From positions 30,147,896 through 30,211,895 of the forward strand of contig NC_067206.1 of assembly GCF_026262505.1 (NCBI RefSeq): a stretch of 64,000 bases of DNA, written 5' to 3'. Position numbers and translations under genes: made by a program. The DNA is from Trichomonas vaginalis G3 (Eukaryota > Parabasalia > Trichomonadida > Trichomonadidae). The notes beneath the pieces were generated by a model, which worked only from the letters and a program-made list of their open reading frames with translations, had not been told where the DNA came from and searched no databases. This document shows, piece after piece, positions 18,875 through 29,325 of this stretch (positions within the stretch are counted from its first letter, which is position 1; the number at the start of each line of letters is the position of its first letter).

Positions 18875-19219
18875 ATGACAGAAAAATTAACTTTTTACAT
18901 AGCGCCAGACCCTTCTTGCCCACATCTTTTTAAGCCACAATATATAGTCATAGAACTAAATAGAGAAAGCGAAATTCTACAAATAGAAGAAAGCGAAATT
19001 CTACAAACAGAAGAAACATATAGAGACCTAGATAACGAAACTGGATATGCACTATTCTGGTTAGATTGTCCTTATGAAATGTATGAAAAAAAGGCTTTAT
19101 ATGAAGAATATAGAAAATATTGTCATGAAAACAATATAAGACCAAGCTCTAGAGAAAAATTCTATGCTGGTATAAAACATCTTTTCGAAGTTCGGAATGG
19201 CAAATATAGAAAGAAATAA
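18875..19219 (+). CDS. Small protein with poxvirus D5-type winged-helix-like C-terminus
   Basis: 114 residues. The last 45 (LYEEYRKYCHENNIRPSSRE, then a Phe/Tyr-rich helix and GIKHLFEVRNGKY) follow the pattern of the winged helix that ends D5/primase-helicase proteins of large DNA viruses (YxxYCxxNxxxPxSxxxFxxxI). A repeated SEILQ-E-E segment occurs near residue 36. A free-standing DNA-binding helper of replication is plausible; weak match. Its 30-bp upstream box (TTTTTCAAAAAATATTTTTT) is shared with the polymerase gene just downstream. Confidence 0.5.
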   Translation: MTEKLTFYIAPDPSCPHLFKPQYIVIELNRESEILQIEESEILQTEETYRDLDNETGYALFWLDCPYEMYEKKALYEEYRKYCHENNIRPSSREKFYAGIKHLFEVRNGKYRKK

Positions 19220-19269
19220 TTTTTCTAAGTTTATTTTTTCAAAAAATATTTTTTTATTTCCTACTAAAG

Positions 19270-22200
19270 ATGTATCGGAAGTTGTCTAAGTTAGAACACT
19301 CGGAAATAAAACAACTTCTTACAGAAGCTAATATAGATGTTGCAAAGCATTACGCAACAAACAAAAAAGCACTCGCTGACATCCTCAATGACTATAATGG
19401 TGCAATAAGTTATGATAGAATTCATGAGTTCATAAAGCCGCAACGCGGCGAGGACGAAGTCCATGCAAGAGCATTTCCTTTAAATGACATTGCTATTGAC
19501 TTATATCATAGACGTTCAGTACCTCATGAAGTAAGAAGAGAAATGTTTGACATAACAAATGCAAACGTTGGTGAAACAAGAAGAGCTGTACCACATGAAG
19601 TAAGAAGAGAAATGTTTGACATAACAAATGCAAACGTTGGTGAAACACGAAAGAGAGATGACACACTGAAACAACAGAGAAGAGAGATGTTTAAAAGTGC
19701 TATAGAACAAGTTCGCAAAGCTAACGATGTCATTCGTTCCATTGACGACAAACCAAAAGAAGGTGAGAGATGGTTAAAGAAAGATGAAGAGAATAGGAAG
19801 AGAAATGTGAAGTCAGGCAATAGACTCATTGACTTTAACATCGAAGCTTTAGATGAACCAAACAGAGACTACTTACACAAACATTTCGGTAAGGTTTTCA
19901 TGAGACTCTTAGAGAAAATTAAAATAAACTCCCAACAGAGATGGATGGTATGTTATAAACTTGGTGGAAAGTATGAATGTTCTACGTTAAACCTCAATAA
20001 TATTGGAACATTACTACATCAGCTCTTGAAGGAGAACTTTATATCAGAGATAGAAGCAAATGCTGCAGGTATTGTTGAAATGCACTATGACTTCTTCTTG
20101 ACAAACATAAAGAATCTTACCGAAATAAAGATGTATGATTTAACAGAATATGAAGGCTTAACGATGTCAGATGTAAAGAAAGGCAAACCAAAAAAGAGAC
20201 CATATAGAGATGAAAGCACACTGACAAATGACCAGAAAGCCATTTTGGAAGCTCTTAAGCAAACAGGAAACCCAGCACTTATAGAAAGCTTTTGGAAAGA
20301 TAATGGTGAAAAGAAGTTTTATAAGAAGAGAAGCGGTCAGTTCTGGAAGTATCTTTGCACATTACCTATAAATCTTGAACGCTACCAAATCTTCAATGAA
20401 CTGAACAAAAGAACTGCAACACTTATGACAGAGGACAATTGTTTCGTTTATGCTTGCATTCAGGCTGGAGTAAATGAAGAAACTATTGACCACATGAGAG
20501 AAGTCATTCGTGTTAGAGACTTTCCTCAAAGTAAAGTACAAGAAATTTCTGACGCAACAGGTATATCATTTAATGTTACCATTGGTTATTTCAATGACTC
20601 AAGACATAATGAAATAAAGAGATATATACCAAAAGAATGCGAAACTGTTAGAACTATTGACTTACTTCTTGTTGAAGACCACTACATGCTAAATGAAAGA
20701 TTACCAATGACAACATACTTCATTCGAAACTATAAAGAAATTCTCAAAGCTTGTGGTGGAATGAACATTGAGAAACAGATGAAGATTTATACAAAGAGAG
20801 AAGATAAATATGTAGTTCGTTATGATAGAACAACACCGTTATGGGATGTTATGAAAACATTGTGGGAGTGCAAATATTTCGAACCTATTTCTTATGGAGA
20901 ACTTTTCACATATACTACTGACTTATATAAACAGAACCTTGCACCATTTAAAGATTTGACATATGCTCCAAAGTATTGTGTACAACTGAAGAAGAAAGCA
21001 GAGTCAAAAGAAGTAAATAAAGCTAAATGTAAATTCATACCTGAGCACGTTTTCTTTGCTGACTTTGAGTGTAGTACGGATGGCTTTCATAAAGCTTTTA
21101 ACATCTGTTATGACAGTGAAGATGGTTCAGTTAGTGAAAGCATTTGGGGTCAAAACTGTGCAACAGAATTTTTGGAAAGACTTCCTGACAAGAGTTTAAT
21201 ATATTTCACAACCTCAGTTATGACATAAACTTCATCTTAAGACACATGACAGAAGTGAAAGGAACTCCCATCATTAAAGGTTCACGAACAATGCAAATAA
21301 CTGGCTTATATAAAGGACGGGCAATTATTATAAAAGACTCTTACAGTGTTATAAATAAGAAGCTTAAACTATTTCCTGCTATGTTTAACTTACAAACAGG
21401 ACCGAAAGAAGTATTTCCATATAACTACTACAGCAGTGTTTTGTTAGCAAATGACAACAGAACTGGTGTCATTTCTGAAGCATGTAAGTTTATCCATGAT
21501 GCAGATACATTTATGAAGAACATAGATTCCATCAAAGGTTGCAGAATAGATGAAAACCACTTCGACTTAGAAAAATATAGCACGTTTTACTGCAAACAAG
21601 ATGTAAGAATTTTAAGAGAAGGTTTTGTAAAGTTCCGCAATGACTTATTGAAAGAGTTTGATTTAAACGTTTATGACTACGTTAGTATTTGTTCTATTGC
21701 TAACAAATTGTTTGAGAACAGAGTATACTTCCCGAATGGAAATCTTTATGACCTCTCAAATAAACCAAGAGAATTTATTTCGAGATGCATTCAAGGTGGA
21801 AGATGTATGTTGTCAGATAACATGAAACAAAAGAGCAAAAAGAAACTCATTGCTGACTTCGACACTGTTTCATTATATCCTTCAGCTATAGCAAGATTTA
21901 TACTTTAGAAGGAATTCCAAAAGTATTGAAGGATGAGATGCTAAGCACAGAGTATCTCATGAGACATTTATTCGATGATGACCAAAAGGAACCCATTGGT
22001 GAAAAGTTTATGTCTGGCTTCTTTGTTCTCATTAAGATAACAGAGATTGGTATACCCAGACACTTTCATTTAATAGTTTGCGACCCTGAACTAAATCCAG
22101 AACTTAACGTTCCAAGAAGTTCAAACACTTGCTGTCTCATGTATGTTGACCATATAACATTACAAGACCTCATAAAATATCAAGGTGTCAAATGTGAAGT

Positions 22201-23116
22201 GTTGCAAGGATACTATTACGATGGAAACAGAGATATGAGAATAAGAGATGAAGTAAAGAAGTTGTTTGAGTTAAGGTTAAAGTATAAGAAAGAAGGAAAC
22301 CCCTTACAAGAAATTATAAAACTCATTCTGAACAGCATTTATGGCAAAACTATTCTATCTCCTATTGAGTCAAAAATAACCATAGTAAATGACAAAGATG
22401 CTATAAGATATGCTATAAGAAATTACAACCATATAGTGAAGTTCGAAGGTTTGGATGGTTCAGATAAAACTATTTTCAAGCTAACGAAAAGCATTTGCAG
22501 ACACTTTAACTTCTGTCCACTTGGTGTTAATATTCTGTCTATGTCAAAACGTATTATGAATGAAGTATTCTGTACTGCAGAGGACATGGGACTTCAAATC
22601 TTTTACCAGGATACCGACAGTATGCACTTATATAATGAAGACATCCCAAAGCTTGCAGCAGAGTTTAAGAAGAGATATGGTCGCGAACTTATAGGAAAGA
22701 ACCTTGGTCAATTTCATAGCGACTTTGCAGAAATAACACCTGGAAAACAAAGTTTAGCTTATAAAAGTATTTTCTGTGGAAAGAAGACCTACATAGACTT
22801 ACTCACGAATGATTTAAATGAAGTTGCATTTCACTGCAGAATGAAAGGCGTGAAGCAAGATGTTATTGCTTTAACCGCTAATGAAATGTTTCCTGAAGCT
22901 ATACAATGCTATTACAATGAAGATAAGAACATTCACATACCTGTTGGAACATATGACAAAGACTCTGAGTTCAGTTTAATGAAACTTTACAAAGCACTTC
23001 ATGATGGTCAAGAGATTGCATTCGACTTATGTAAGTCATGTCAACCTTGCTTTGCTGAAAAGTTCAACTTTTCAATAACGACTAAAACAAGCTTTATTCG
23101 TAAGTTGAAGTTCTGA
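19270..23116 (+). pseudogene. Protein-primed DNA polymerase B, inner element, broken
   Basis: Locus of about 1,280 codons. N-terminal extension with a 23-codon tandem duplication (19519-19587 and the following copy). A segment resembling an OTU-type cysteine protease lies near 20420-20700 (EDNCFVYACIQAG ... LLLVEDHYML). Next come the 3'-5' exonuclease region (FFADFECS near 21050) and the polymerase palm: motif A DFDTVSLYPSA, motif B LNSIYGK and motif C YQDTDSMH. This replicates the element by protein priming. About two breaks. A scrap of a related polymerase lies at 49610-50176. Confidence 0.85.
19519..19656 (+). repeat. Tandem duplication of 69 bp inside the polymerase gene
   Basis: Two head-to-tail copies of a 23-codon unit (VPHEVRREMFDITNANVGET plus three residues), nearly identical at DNA level. 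In-frame, recent, and in the N-terminal extension, not a catalytic region. Confidence 0.85.
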
Positions 23117-23193
23117 GGTCATTTATTTTTGTCAGCAATGAGGTCATTATCAGAATGAGGTCATTCGTGATAAAAATAAAGCTAGCGTAGATT

Positions 23194-24046
23194 TTACAAT
23201 ACTGCGATGGTAGAGTTTAAGAGTTGTGCTTCAATGTAGAGACAGTCCTTATGGTCTGGAGGCAAGAACACTGGACATTTATGGTCATGAGTGGAGAACA
23301 TGTCTATCCAAAACTCACGATTGAAGCCAGTTAATTTATAGTATTTAGGGTTAGGAAGTGGTGAAGTTCTTGTATGACCAATGAACTCATTTTCAACTCC
23401 TTTCTTATTTGAATAAATATAGCTTGCTTTCTATCCCAAATGCCAGGTGTTACAATCTTTGAAAATTCATTTTTCCTCGGAAGCATTGCATCATAATTGA
23501 AAACATTCTTAAAATCATCACTTGGTTCGGAGATTTGAAATCTTATACGTAATGGATTTTTTTTCTTTTAGCGACTTCATTGAATGGTGAGAATACAATG
23601 AATTGACAGTCATGAGTTCCATCTTCATTTTCATTAAATTCATAATGAAAGTCTATAAGTTGTGGCTGACTACCTTCTTCTTTCAGTTGTGCAAGAAACT
23701 CACGTAAAGGCTGTAAAGTTTGTACTTCAATGTTGAACTTTTTCTCGAACATCTCATTAAATGAAATCATACATTGCAACAATGTTGTATCGTCTTTAAA
23801 GTATTTGTATATGTGAATGTTTTGGGCGCTTAAAGACTGTTCGTCATTTTCTATCTCGACTTGAAGTATAAAGTCAACCTTTCTGAAAGCACGTGTTATA
23901 TACATAGATGTTATGCCAATGTACTTCTCTTCATTTATGTTCACAATCCAGTCTGTTGGAAACTTAAACGTTACTCTGTTCCCCTTTATTTTGACGTCAG
24001 GGTTTTCACTACTGAACGCAACAGATAAAGGTATTTGTCTATACAT
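23194..24046 (-). pseudogene. Minor capsid (penton-like) protein, broken copy 2
   Basis: Starts at ATG 24046 after TTTTTATCCGAACTA. The opening (VTFKFPTDWIVNINEEKYIGITSMYI) follows the same pattern as the third element's protein at 61186-62034: strand, Pro, aromatic-Trp, Lys-Ile-Gly, strand. The C-terminal region keeps a VTPGIWDR segment. About two or three breaks. It is the inner element's second member of the penton-like family, beside 6262-7142. Confidence 0.5.
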
Positions 24047-24070
24047 TTAGTTCGGATAAAAATAAACCAT

Positions 24071-24330
24071 TTACTCTTTCTTTGCTTCAGCTTCTTTAGC
24101 TTTTGCTTCAGCTTCTTCTCTAGCTTTCTTTGCCAGCAAACGTGGGTTCTTTTGTCTTCCAGCAGCTAATGCAGCAAGTTGTTTTTCACTAAGTTTTCTC
24201 TTTGGTCTCTCTGGCTTTTGTTCTTGTTTTTGTTCCTTCAGTTCGGATAAAATTTGCTCACGAATTTCTTTCTTCAATGCTTCAACATCTATGACCCTTG
24301 GGTCTTGTCCGTAGGGCTTGTCTGAGTCAT
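24071..24330 (-). pseudogene. Small Lys/Glu/Ala-rich protein, probably broken
   Basis: The frame is dominated by charged helix (EQKQEQKPERPKRKLSEKQ, then Ala/Glu/Lys repeats), suggesting a nucleic-acid-binding or linker protein. The ATG that follows the promoter-like TTTTTTATCTACAG box does not open the same frame, so about one break. Function unknown. Confidence 0.35.
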
Positions 24331-24375
24331 TTGACTGTAGATAAAAAACTAAATTAAAACTTTAACCGATGTAAA

Positions 24376-24809
24376 ATGAGCTTGTCAAAATCAGAACGAG
24401 AGTCTATTATATTAAATGACGCCAGAGGAATACAACATCCTTTCTATTATGTAAGTCAGAGTAAAGATGGTAAAATATATGTAAGAAAAAGAAAGGTTCC
24501 ATTAGCGAATGCAGAGAGCGACAACATTAAGGTGCATGGCAAGGGCGAAGCCACGAAGCCCATATAAAACCTTCTGTTCAAACTGAAAAGTCAATAGAAC
24601 AAGAAGAAAAGAAGCCAGATGTTCTTTCAATAACGAACCAAGAGCTTATTGCAAAGTTCGTGAATTTCATTGAAAAGCAAACCGAGTCAAAGAACCCTGA
24701 CCCGCCAGTGAAAGAAGTTGAGACAAAAGAGAATGTACAGTTCATTGAAAATGTCAAGAAACAACTTCCACCACGAATGCCAAGAAGAAGAGTGAGAATA
24801 ATGAAGTAA
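24376..24809 (+). pseudogene. Small Maverick gene with KDGKIYVRKRK module, broken
   Basis: The N-terminal HPFYYVSQSKDGKIYVRKRK segment resembles the PEGFYVHTMKDGRVQFRKIK segment of 26929-27165, so the two genes share a module. A Glu/Lys-rich helical part follows and it ends PRMPRRRVRIMK, basic. About one break. Immediately upstream of the major capsid gene, so a capsid-associated role is plausible. Confidence 0.45.
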
Positions 24810-24836
24810 ATAGATATTTTTATCTGAAGTAAATAC

Positions 24837-26417
24837 ATGCAGAACGAACAGCTAAACGAATTTACTCCAGCAGAGCATATTCATCAGATTCGCTCATATT
24901 TCGATATCATAGACAATGCAGTTCAAATTGGTGACACTAATAGAAAATATTCTGACGCAAAGATTCCATCACAACCTGGAACTGCTAAAGATAACACATG
25001 GGTAACATTCAATCTCTCACCTCCTGGTGAAAATATGTTGGACCTTTACAATACATTCATTACGTATAAAATGGAAGGTCAATTTATTGTAGATAAAGAA
25101 ATTGGTTCAGGTTCCAATAAAACAAACCCACCAGGATTTTGGATTGGTTTCGATGACGCTTTCTATGCAGTTGCTGGATATCAAATCCTTGCAAATGGTC
25201 GTATCGTATATTCTCAAGACAACGCAAGAGAAGAAGCATATATAACTTCAAACTCACAAACTACCGAACAAATAAAGAAAGTAGATGTTTTCTCAAAGAC
25301 TCGACATGAAGATGTATGGAGTCATTCGGGAACATGCAGAACAGGACAAATTGTTAGTGGTCCAATTACAGCAGGAAAATCATTTGATTTTAAGCTTCGT
25401 TTAAGAATTCCTGTTAGAAGATTCCTTCCATTAGAAGCTATTCGATTTATTCCAGCTTTTGCAGGAAACATTCAGCTTAAAGTAAAGTTCAGTAGCGACG
25501 CCTTACAATGCACATCTATATCTGTAAATGATATCATTGCTTTCAATCCAACTCTTAAAGTTGCATTTGCTTCAGATTCAAATCCACCGACAAATAAATT
25601 TGTTCCATGGAATGAACCATTCACTATGATAACGAAGGCAGTAGAAGCTAGTGGAACAGTTACTATTACAACTGTAACCCAGCAACTATTTCGAACAAAG
25701 ATGGATTTTAATGAATGTTTCATTCATCCAAAGTCATTCTCTTTAGACCCTAACATTTATACAGAACTTGTAGAACATTATACAAACGAGGCTTTATGTT
25801 TTCCTGTTAAAGTTATGGATTGGATTCCTATGGACGGTTCATTCTCAAAGAATACAGATAGTTCAAGTGCAACATTTACAGCAGCTTATACGCCTATTAA
25901 TGTTAAAAGTATTTGGGCACTATTTAGAAAGAAAGACAACTATTATGTTAATTTTGAGAACCCTAAGTTTAAATATCTTCAGCTTTCCATGGGAGCTTAT
26001 GGAAATATGCCTGCAGAACCTGAAAAATCATATGGACCTGTATTTTATGAAATGGTTGCGAACGCTTGCAATACAAACAATGATATGATAGGATTTAATG
26101 AAGATGTTATGAGGTCATTGGTGGATGATGGTAGTGTGGAACATAAATGGGATAGCTATGACAACACACATTTCTTATGTGGTTTTCCAACAGAAGTGGA
26201 CTTTTGCTTCCAGCAAGGTCAAACATCTACTGCTCCAATAACATACAAATTGTCTGTTAAAGGACCTATTGAACTAGCAACTGAAAATGTACCAAAGCCA
26301 CTTATTGGATTTATGAGGGATTGTTGCTTTGCCATTCAGGTGCGTGCTAATGGAATCCCAATAATAAGATTAGATGACTATAACTTAGCACGGACGACAG
26401 TGAGGAATAAAGGATGA
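24837..26417 (+). CDS. Major capsid protein, double jelly-roll, whole
   Basis: 526 residues, the expected size for a Polinton major capsid. The hydrophobic-strand pattern of two successive jelly rolls can be followed: first roll about residues 30-230 (ending RRFLPLEAIRFIPAFAGNIQL), second about 290-520. Conserved-looking landmarks are VKVMDWIPMDGS, the YPG-like LSMGAYGNMPAEP and the final IRLDDYNLAR. It forms hexon-like capsomers of the virion. The start follows TTTTTATCTGAAGTAAATAC. The outer copy at 2089-3730 is broken. The longest evidently whole structural gene in this element. Confidence 0.75.
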   Translation: MQNEQLNEFTPAEHIHQIRSYFDIIDNAVQIGDTNRKYSDAKIPSQPGTAKDNTWVTFNLSPPGENMLDLYNTFITYKMEGQFIVDKEIGSGSNKTNPPGFWIGFDDAFYAVAGYQILANGRIVYSQDNAREEAYITSNSQTTEQIKKVDVFSKTRHEDVWSHSGTCRTGQIVSGPITAGKSFDFKLRLRIPVRRFLPLEAIRFIPAFAGNIQLKVKFSSDALQCTSISVNDIIAFNPTLKVAFASDSNPPTNKFVPWNEPFTMITKAVEASGTVTITTVTQQLFRTKMDFNECFIHPKSFSLDPNIYTELVEHYTNEALCFPVKVMDWIPMDGSFSKNTDSSSATFTAAYTPINVKSIWALFRKKDNYYVNFENPKFKYLQLSMGAYGNMPAEPEKSYGPVFYEMVANACNTNNDMIGFNEDVMRSLVDDGSVEHKWDSYDNTHFLCGFPTEVDFCFQQGQTSTAPITYKLSVKGPIELATENVPKPLIGFMRDCCFAIQVRANGIPIIRLDDYNLARTTVRNKG

Positions 26418-26440
26418 ACGTTTATTTTTAAAGCTTATAA

Positions 26441-26880
26441 ATGAGTTCTTCATCAAGCTCTCGTGAACCTTCACCATCTATGAAACAAACTTTACCAAAC
26501 GATTATGGAGCACCTATTGAATATTTCTTACGAGCTGCACAATGGCAAAGAGCAGTCTCACCAAGGTTAGGTGTTCCACCAGCTCCTGTCAAAAATAGCA
26601 TTTGGTCAAGTCCTTATATAAATATGGTCTCCCACTAGGTTTGCTAGCTACAGCAGGAGCAGTTATGATGTTGAAAAGAAATAAAGCAAATGTTGTAAAT
26701 AATACTGAAGTAGCTGAAGTTAAACAAACTCCGACACCATCACAAACAACACCTTCAATGACTCCTGAACCTATGAAAGTACAAACTCCTGTTCAAAAGT
26801 CAACTCCTAAACCGACTCCAACATTTAAACCAGAACCTACTCCTCAAATAAATCGTAAAACTCCTGCGTTTCCTTACTGA
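26441..26880 (+). pseudogene. Small membrane protein with Pro/Thr-rich tail, broken
   Basis: A Ser-rich N-terminus with a PNDYGAP segment, a hydrophobic membrane-spanning stretch (GLPLGLLATAGAVMML, near 26630-26680), then a Pro/Thr/Gln/Lys-rich extended tail. About one break. Directly after the major capsid gene, with a GTTTATTTTTAAAGC box before its ATG. Could be a virion membrane or vertex protein. Confidence 0.45.
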
Positions 26881-26928
26881 AAAAATAACGTTATTTTTAT
26901 TTAATATTAAAATTTTTATTTGATTGAA

Positions 26929-27165
26929 ATGACGACTAAAGTCACTGAAGCAATGAAACAAAAGTTTTTGGTAGAATACATTAAATCAGGAGCGGTTCCA
27001 GAAGGTTTTTACGTTCATACTATGAAGGATGGTAGAGTTCAGTTTAGAAAGATAAAGCAACCATTAGATAGAGAAGGTATATTAAGGAAGATTAAACTTC
27101 ATGAGGACAACATTGCTGAACTTAAGAAGAAGTTAGAAGAGTTGGAGAAAGGAAGAGAGTTATAA
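26929..27165 (+). CDS. Small Maverick protein with KDGRVQFRK module and coiled coil
   Basis: 78 residues from ATG 26929, the first ATG after AATTTTTATTTGATTGAA. The N-terminal half contains FYVHTMKDGRVQFRKIKQPL, a module also present in 24376-24809. The C-terminal half is a strong coiled coil (heptads of Ile/Leu with Lys/Glu). Its last codons lie inside the right TIR. Function unknown; comparable in position and shape to 1112-1480 of the outer element. Confidence 0.55.
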   Translation: MTTKVTEAMKQKFLVEYIKSGAVPEGFYVHTMKDGRVQFRKIKQPLDREGILRKIKLHEDNIAELKKKLEELEKGREL

Positions 27166-27181
27166 AGCAATGAATTCAAGT

Positions 27182-27229
27182 GGGTGAAAAAACAGGTGAA
27201 AAAAGAGGTGAGATCTCACCACTTCACCT
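27182..27229. repeat. GGTGA hairpin repeat, copy 7 (in right TIR)
   Basis: Mirror image of copy 1, 17 bp after the 26929-27165 stop codon. Confidence 0.75.
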
Positions 27230-27317
27230 AAATTTATTTTTGTGCTATGTTTTCATACGTGTGAGGGTGGTGATATCATTAATTTTAAGTTTATTTTTAT
27301 ATTTTATTTTTATATAA

Positions 27318-27644
27318 ATGACGAAAACTATTGAGATAACAAACTACAACGGTCATGAGTTCAAGAATTTGTTCTTCGTTCCTCGTGAAAATACATTCTA
27401 TCAGATACGAGGGAGAAAGGGTAAAGTTAGTTTGAGCGTTTACGAAGGAATGAAGAATGGAAAGTTTATACAAGCATACGATACAAACGGTAAGCGTGTT
27501 TCATTAGCTTTGTCAAAACTTACTAACATTTATTTTGACAGTGACTTTGACTCTGACGATTGGAGCGACAGCAGCGATACTGAAGAATATGAACTATTGT
27601 GTGAAGCACAGCAATGGGAAGAGTTGCAATACTTTTGTAAATGA
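27318..27644 (+). CDS. TIR-encoded small protein with acidic tail (right copy)
   Basis: Identical in translation to the 5065-5391 copy over all 108 residues. Transcription runs towards the right end of the element. Two identical copies double the gene dose and are kept alike by the terminal-repeat copying expected of protein-primed replication (inference). Confidence 0.7.
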   Translation: MTKTIEITNYNGHEFKNLFFVPRENTFYQIRGRKGKVSLSVYEGMKNGKFIQAYDTNGKRVSLALSKLTNIYFDSDFDSDDWSDSSDTEEYELLCEAQQWEELQYFCK

Positions 27645-27849
27645 GAACGTTTATTTTTACAGTAGTGAAGTCGTTTGTGAAAACGTTAGTGAGGTGAAGT
27701 GGTTGGCGGCTTTATAAATATTTAAGGTTAAGTTGGTGTTTGTGTTTGTGTTGTAAAATATACGTTAACGGTTTTGTAAAGTGTCAAATTCACATATCAT
27801 GGGTAAGGAGGTTCGCAGTGCCTCCGTACACAAGATATGTATACTAACT

Positions 27850-27854
27850 AACCT
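27850..27854. repeat. Target-site duplication of inner Maverick, right copy (AACCT)
   Basis: Matches 4855-4859. Confidence 0.92.
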
Positions 27855-28504
27855 GATGGTATAAATGAAGTTTTCGTTACTGATGGTCAAGGTAATATTA
27901 AAGTCATAAATGGGTATAAATTAACTATATCTGATTATCCTTAACGTAAAGCATATAATGAACGTTATCCTATGCAATTTGATGAAAATGGAAAAGCTGT
28001 TAAACAATACATTGGAGAAGGTGAACATGGTCCAATTAATTCATACCGTCATAATCCATATTCTTATTTCAATGAAGAATTAAACGCTATTGAAGAAGGA
28101 CCGGATGGATTACCACGATATGTTAATCAGTTTGATGGTCAATATGCAAATTTGAGACCTGAAATTCCAGCTAAGAAATTCTTTAAAGTTGCTTTATTCG
28201 ATCCAGTGTTCAATGAACAGAAAGAAGCAATGAAAGCAGAATTTAAACCAATTCAAGTGGCAAGAATTTCTTCATCTTCACTTTCAGAAGCGTTCAAGGA
28301 ATTGATAAAGAAACCACTTTATCCTCAACAAGGTTATAACTTTGATTTAATTAAAGAAAGTGATAGACGTAAATTAGAAAAATCAGATAGTTTTAAGAAT
28401 GCATGTAATGAAATGATTAAAGATATTGTAAATGATAAAATAAGACTGGAAGAAACTCAAAGCAATATCAATAACATAATTGGTGCAGTTACAAAGAAAG
28501 TATA
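27850..28504 (+). pseudogene. Outer-element structural-type gene, part right of the inner Maverick
   Basis: Coding sequence resumes directly at the right edge of the inner element. The preserved part is mostly hydrophilic with a helical C-terminus (SSSLSEAFKELIKKPL ... DKIRLEETQSNINNIIG). No family recognised. Separated from its other part (4611-4859) by the 23-kb insertion, with about one further break. Confidence 0.55.
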
Positions 28505-28589
28505 AGCAAACAATGATGAACCTTGGGATATTACCGTAACAACTAAATAAAACTTTAAATATATTTTTCTTTTTTTATTCAATTATAAA

Positions 28590-29325
28590 ATGAGAAGACG
28601 TTTCACAAGTCAAAAAGAACACAAACGCAAAAGCAGAGATTACGGTTGGTTATAACGTAAATGATGATAAATCACGAATTATTCAAAATGTTAAAGTTAA
28701 TGTTTAGCCCTGAATTAACAAGGTCAGCAACTCAACCAAATTTATTAACTCGTGACTTACCGAAGAATGAGGAGAATGGAGACCCAATCATTTTATCTGA
28801 ACCTGGTAAAGAACCTGTTGAAATTCCCTTATCCAACATACCCCCCACCTCTTTCATCAAACATCGAGAAACCCAGGAATCTACGATTCCAGTCGCAATG
28901 CGCCATATAAAATAGACATTAATTCTGAATTAATGAAAATTTACCGTGATATAATAACTGATAATTATGATTCAATAATAAATTTAATTGATCAATCCGG
29001 TTTAATTATTTTACCTTATGAATCATTAATTCACTTATCGCCATTCTTTGTGATGTTCAAGATTCAGACGTTAAGATTCAATTTTTCATAGATGATGAGG
29101 TTTCATGCTGCGGAACAGTTGCAAAAAATAAATCCTATAAAGGATATTAGCACAATTAAGATATCAAGAAACGGAACAACAACTGAACTTCATTTAACAT
29201 ATAATGATATTTATAATAAAAGTTTGATGAATATAAAATATCACTTGAAAAATTCTTTGTTAAGGCTATTTAATATTCAAGCATTAACATTATCGAATAA
29301 TAATCCTTTGAATCATAATCAATAA
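28590..29325 (+). pseudogene. Conserved Cys-Cys-Gly Maverick protein, outer copy, broken
   Basis: Begins MRRRFTSQKEHKRKS after a TTTTTTTATTCAATTATAA box. The later part includes an EVSCCGTVAKN segment equivalent to IECCGQTPPF in the inner gene at 8469-9050, with the same order of a DIINLI-type helix before it and a strand region after it. Several breaks. Conservation of this unnamed family in two divergent elements argues that it matters for the element. Confidence 0.5.

Larger units (their letters stand above)
4860..27849. mobile_element. Inner Maverick/Polinton inserted into the outer Maverick
   Basis: 22,990 bp bounded by 701-bp inverted repeats that begin AGTTAGTATACATATC and end with the complement, flanked by AACCT duplications. 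Parts from left: TIR gene, basic minor virion protein, minor capsid, packaging ATPase, unknown conserved genes, second minor capsid, collagen-like fibre with collar domain, DDE integrase, KilA-N genes, winged-helix protein, protein-primed polymerase B, third minor capsid, major capsid, TIR gene. It is broken, with roughly 15 breaks, though the major capsid and several small genes look whole. The two arms appear identical, so it is very young and younger than the outer element. Confidence 0.95.
27149..27849 (-). repeat. Right terminal inverted repeat of inner Maverick (701 bp)
   Basis: Reverse complement of 4860-5560, carrying the second copy of the 108-residue TIR gene at 27318-27644 and the second copy of the hairpin repeat at 27182-27229. 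Confidence 0.95.

Noticed and set aside
19516-19841. Cys/Ser-rich minus-strand frames over the polymerase
   Set aside because: Shadows created by the 69-bp tandem duplication in the polymerase gene.
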